Position numbers and translations under genes: made by a program. This document shows, in pieces, positions 5,253 to 6,499 of a stretch of 6,499 bases of DNA. Every line of letters starts with the position of its first letter. Position 1 is the first letter of the stretch. Origin of the DNA: Chloroflexia bacterium (GTDB lineage Bacteria > Chloroflexota > Chloroflexia > Thermomicrobiales > UBA6265); contig JACCVE010000595.1 of assembly GCA_013698285.1 (NCBI GenBank), positions 1-6,499 on the forward strand, read 5' to 3'. The notes beneath the pieces are model-generated. The model did no database searches. It was given only the letters and a program-made list of their open reading frames with translations, and was not told where the DNA came from.

Positions 5253-6499
5253 ATGAAGATCGTCGACATGCGGCTGACGCCGATCGCGATGGCGGATCCG
5301 CCGCTGCTGAGTTCCTATGGGCTGCACGCACCGTACGCGCTGCGGACGGTCGTCGAGCTGGTGAGCGAGGATGGGCTGACGGGCGCGGCGGAGACCCATG
5401 GCGGAGACGGACCGCTGGGCGATCTGGAACGGGCCCGGCCGCACGTCGTCGGCCGTGACGCGTTCGACCTGGCCCGGCTCTGGTCAGCGATCGAGCGCGA
5501 TGCGGTTGGCCCAGCCGTGGGCGAGACCCCCGCTGAAGGCGACCTCGCCTATCCGGCCCAGACCTACACCTTGCCCGGCGAGAGCCGACTCGACGTGCCC
5601 CTTCGCATCCACGCCGCCCTCGAAGTCGCGGCGCTGGACCTGATCGGCAAGTCGATCGGCGTGCCGGTCTACGACCTCCTCGGCGGCCGCGTCCGCGACG
5701 AGGTCCCATTCAGCGCCTACCTCTTCTATAAGCGTGCCGGCGGCGGCGGATCGGGCCAGGATGCCCGCGAGGACCGTTGGGGCGAGGCGCTCGACCCGCC
5801 GGCGATCGTCGCGCAGGCGAAGCGGATGATCGACACCCACGGCTTCCAGAGCGTCAAACTCAAGGGCGGAGTCCTGCCGCCGGAACAGGAGATCGCCACG
5901 ATCCTGGCGCTGCGCGACGCGCTCGGCCCCACGGTCCCGCTTCGCATCGACCCCAACGCGGCCTGGGATCCCGCCACGGCCATCCAGATCGGCACCGCGC
6001 TGGCGGGCGTGCTCGAGTACCTGGAGGACCCGTCACCGGGCCTCGACGGCATGGCGCGGGTCCGGCGCGGCCTGCTCGACGCCGGCATCGATACCCCGCT
6101 CGCCAGCAACACCTCGGTCACCAGTTTCGCAGATGTCCCCGGCGCGATCCGGAGCAGCGGCGTGCAGGTCATCCTGAGTGACCACCACTACTGGGGCGGG
6201 TTGCGGGCGATCACGCACCTCGGGCGGCTCTGCGCGACGTTCGGCATCGGCCTCAGCATGCATTCGAACAGCCACCTCGGCCTGTCGCTGCTGGCGATGG
6301 TCCACTTGGCCGCCGCGACGCCCCAGCTGACGTTCGCCAGCGACACCCACTACCCATGGCAGGATGCGGCCGATGAGATCCTCGCGGGCGGGCGCGTCCG
6401 GTTCGAAGGCGGCGCCGTGCGTGTGCCGACCGGGCCAGGTCTGGGTGCCGAGCTTGACGGGGACGCCCTGGCGCGGGGGCGAGAGCGGTACGAGCGCTG
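5253..6499 (+). CDS. Glucarate dehydratase-like enolase-superfamily enzyme, C-terminus cut by window edge
   Basis: The protein resembles glucarate dehydratase (GudD-like), which removes water from D-glucarate to give 5-keto-4-deoxyglucarate in cytosolic sugar-acid breakdown. The 415 visible residues have the enolase N-terminal capping domain (1 to about 140) and a barrel domain. The catalytic set is complete: K202 and K204 in VKLKGG, the metal ligands D233 and N235 in RIDPNAAW, E258 in LEDPSPG, N286 in LASNTS, D310 in SDHHYWGG, and H337 in SMHSNSHLG. These lie within a few residues of the positions I recall for the E. coli enzyme. A Gly-rich stretch (about 162-168) replaces a loop before the barrel. 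The first 250 codons also contain the family-like DPPLLSSYGLHAPYALRT. ATG at 5253 is the first start after an in-frame TGA at 5238-5240. GAGG lies 10 bases upstream. Probably 10-35 residues are missing at the end. A related acid-sugar dehydratase specificity is possible. Confidence 0.9.
   Translation, partial: MKIVDMRLTPIAMADPPLLSSYGLHAPYALRTVVELVSEDGLTGAAETHGGDGPLGDLERARPHVVGRDAFDLARLWSAIERDAVGPAVGETPAEGDLAYPAQTYTLPGESRLDVPLRIHAALEVAALDLIGKSIGVPVYDLLGGRVRDEVPFSAYLFYKRAGGGGSGQDAREDRWGEALDPPAIVAQAKRMIDTHGFQSVKLKGGVLPPEQEIATILALRDALGPTVPLRIDPNAAWDPATAIQIGTALAGVLEYLEDPSPGLDGMARVRRGLLDAGIDTPLASNTSVTSFADVPGAIRSSGVQVILSDHHYWGGLRAITHLGRLCATFGIGLSMHSNSHLGLSLLAMVHLAAATPQLTFASDTHYPWQDAADEILAGGRVRFEGGAVRVPTGPGLGAELDGDALARGRERYER

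Noticed and set aside
4889..5458. Possible gene on either strand inside the divergent region
   Set aside because: The open frames here run into the start of the glucarate dehydratase-like gene or the DUF1349 gene, are Arg/Ala-rich, and lack a ribosome binding site or recognisable motifs.
1..6499. Mobile element, CRISPR array, defence system or toxin-antitoxin pair
   Set aside because: No transposase, integrase, terminal repeats, spaced direct repeats or small paired genes were found. All six genes are identifiable metabolic, respiratory, transport or DUF1349 genes.

Overview
The window is about two-thirds G+C by eye and reads as a bacterial chromosome segment made of housekeeping genes. It holds a truncated start of a complex I operon (nuoA, nuoB, nuoC), a two-gene Ktr/Trk-type potassium uptake system, a DUF1349 gene, and a divergent glucarate dehydratase-like gene that runs off the right edge. 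The very high GC, the use of TTG and GTG starts, and the style of the Nuo, Ktr and enolase-superfamily proteins suggest Chloroflexota of the Thermomicrobia/Sphaerobacter kind. An actinobacterium is not excluded. This placement is inference from protein character, with no database search behind it.

Layout. On the minus strand, read from right to left: DUF1349 gene (4968 to 4399), ktrA (4283 to 3600), ktrB (3603 to 2161, start overlapping the ktrA stop by 4 bases), a 227-base gap with a weak promoter candidate and a short tandem repeat, then nuoA (1933 to 1562), nuoB (1571 to 1023, overlapping nuoA by 10 bases), a 92-base structured gap, and nuoC (930 to beyond the left edge). On the plus strand, the glucarate dehydratase-like gene starts at 5253. 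The 284-base divergent region between it and the DUF1349 gene holds two dyad-symmetric elements and weak promoter candidates. No stretch longer than 300 bases lacks a gene.

How the genes work together. NuoA, NuoB and NuoC are membrane and connecting-arm subunits of proton-pumping NADH:quinone oxidoreductase, and the rest of the operon should lie beyond the left edge. KtrB is the membrane K+ channel-like subunit and KtrA its cytosolic nucleotide-binding gating ring. Both sets act at the same energised membrane, but nothing in the sequence shows a direct link. The DUF1349 protein and the glucarate dehydratase-like enzyme diverge from a shared control region, which hints at common regulation in sugar-acid catabolism.

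Shine-Dalgarno sequences helped choose most starts. They give shorter proteins than the longest open frames for NuoA, KtrA and the DUF1349 protein, and support a distant TTG start for NuoC that adds a roughly 110-residue disordered, acidic N-terminal tail. I found no mobile element, CRISPR array, RNA gene or clear defence system. The most noteworthy items are the NuoC extension, the hairpin-rich nuoB-nuoC gap, and the perfect 9-base inverted repeat just upstream of the glucarate dehydratase-like gene.
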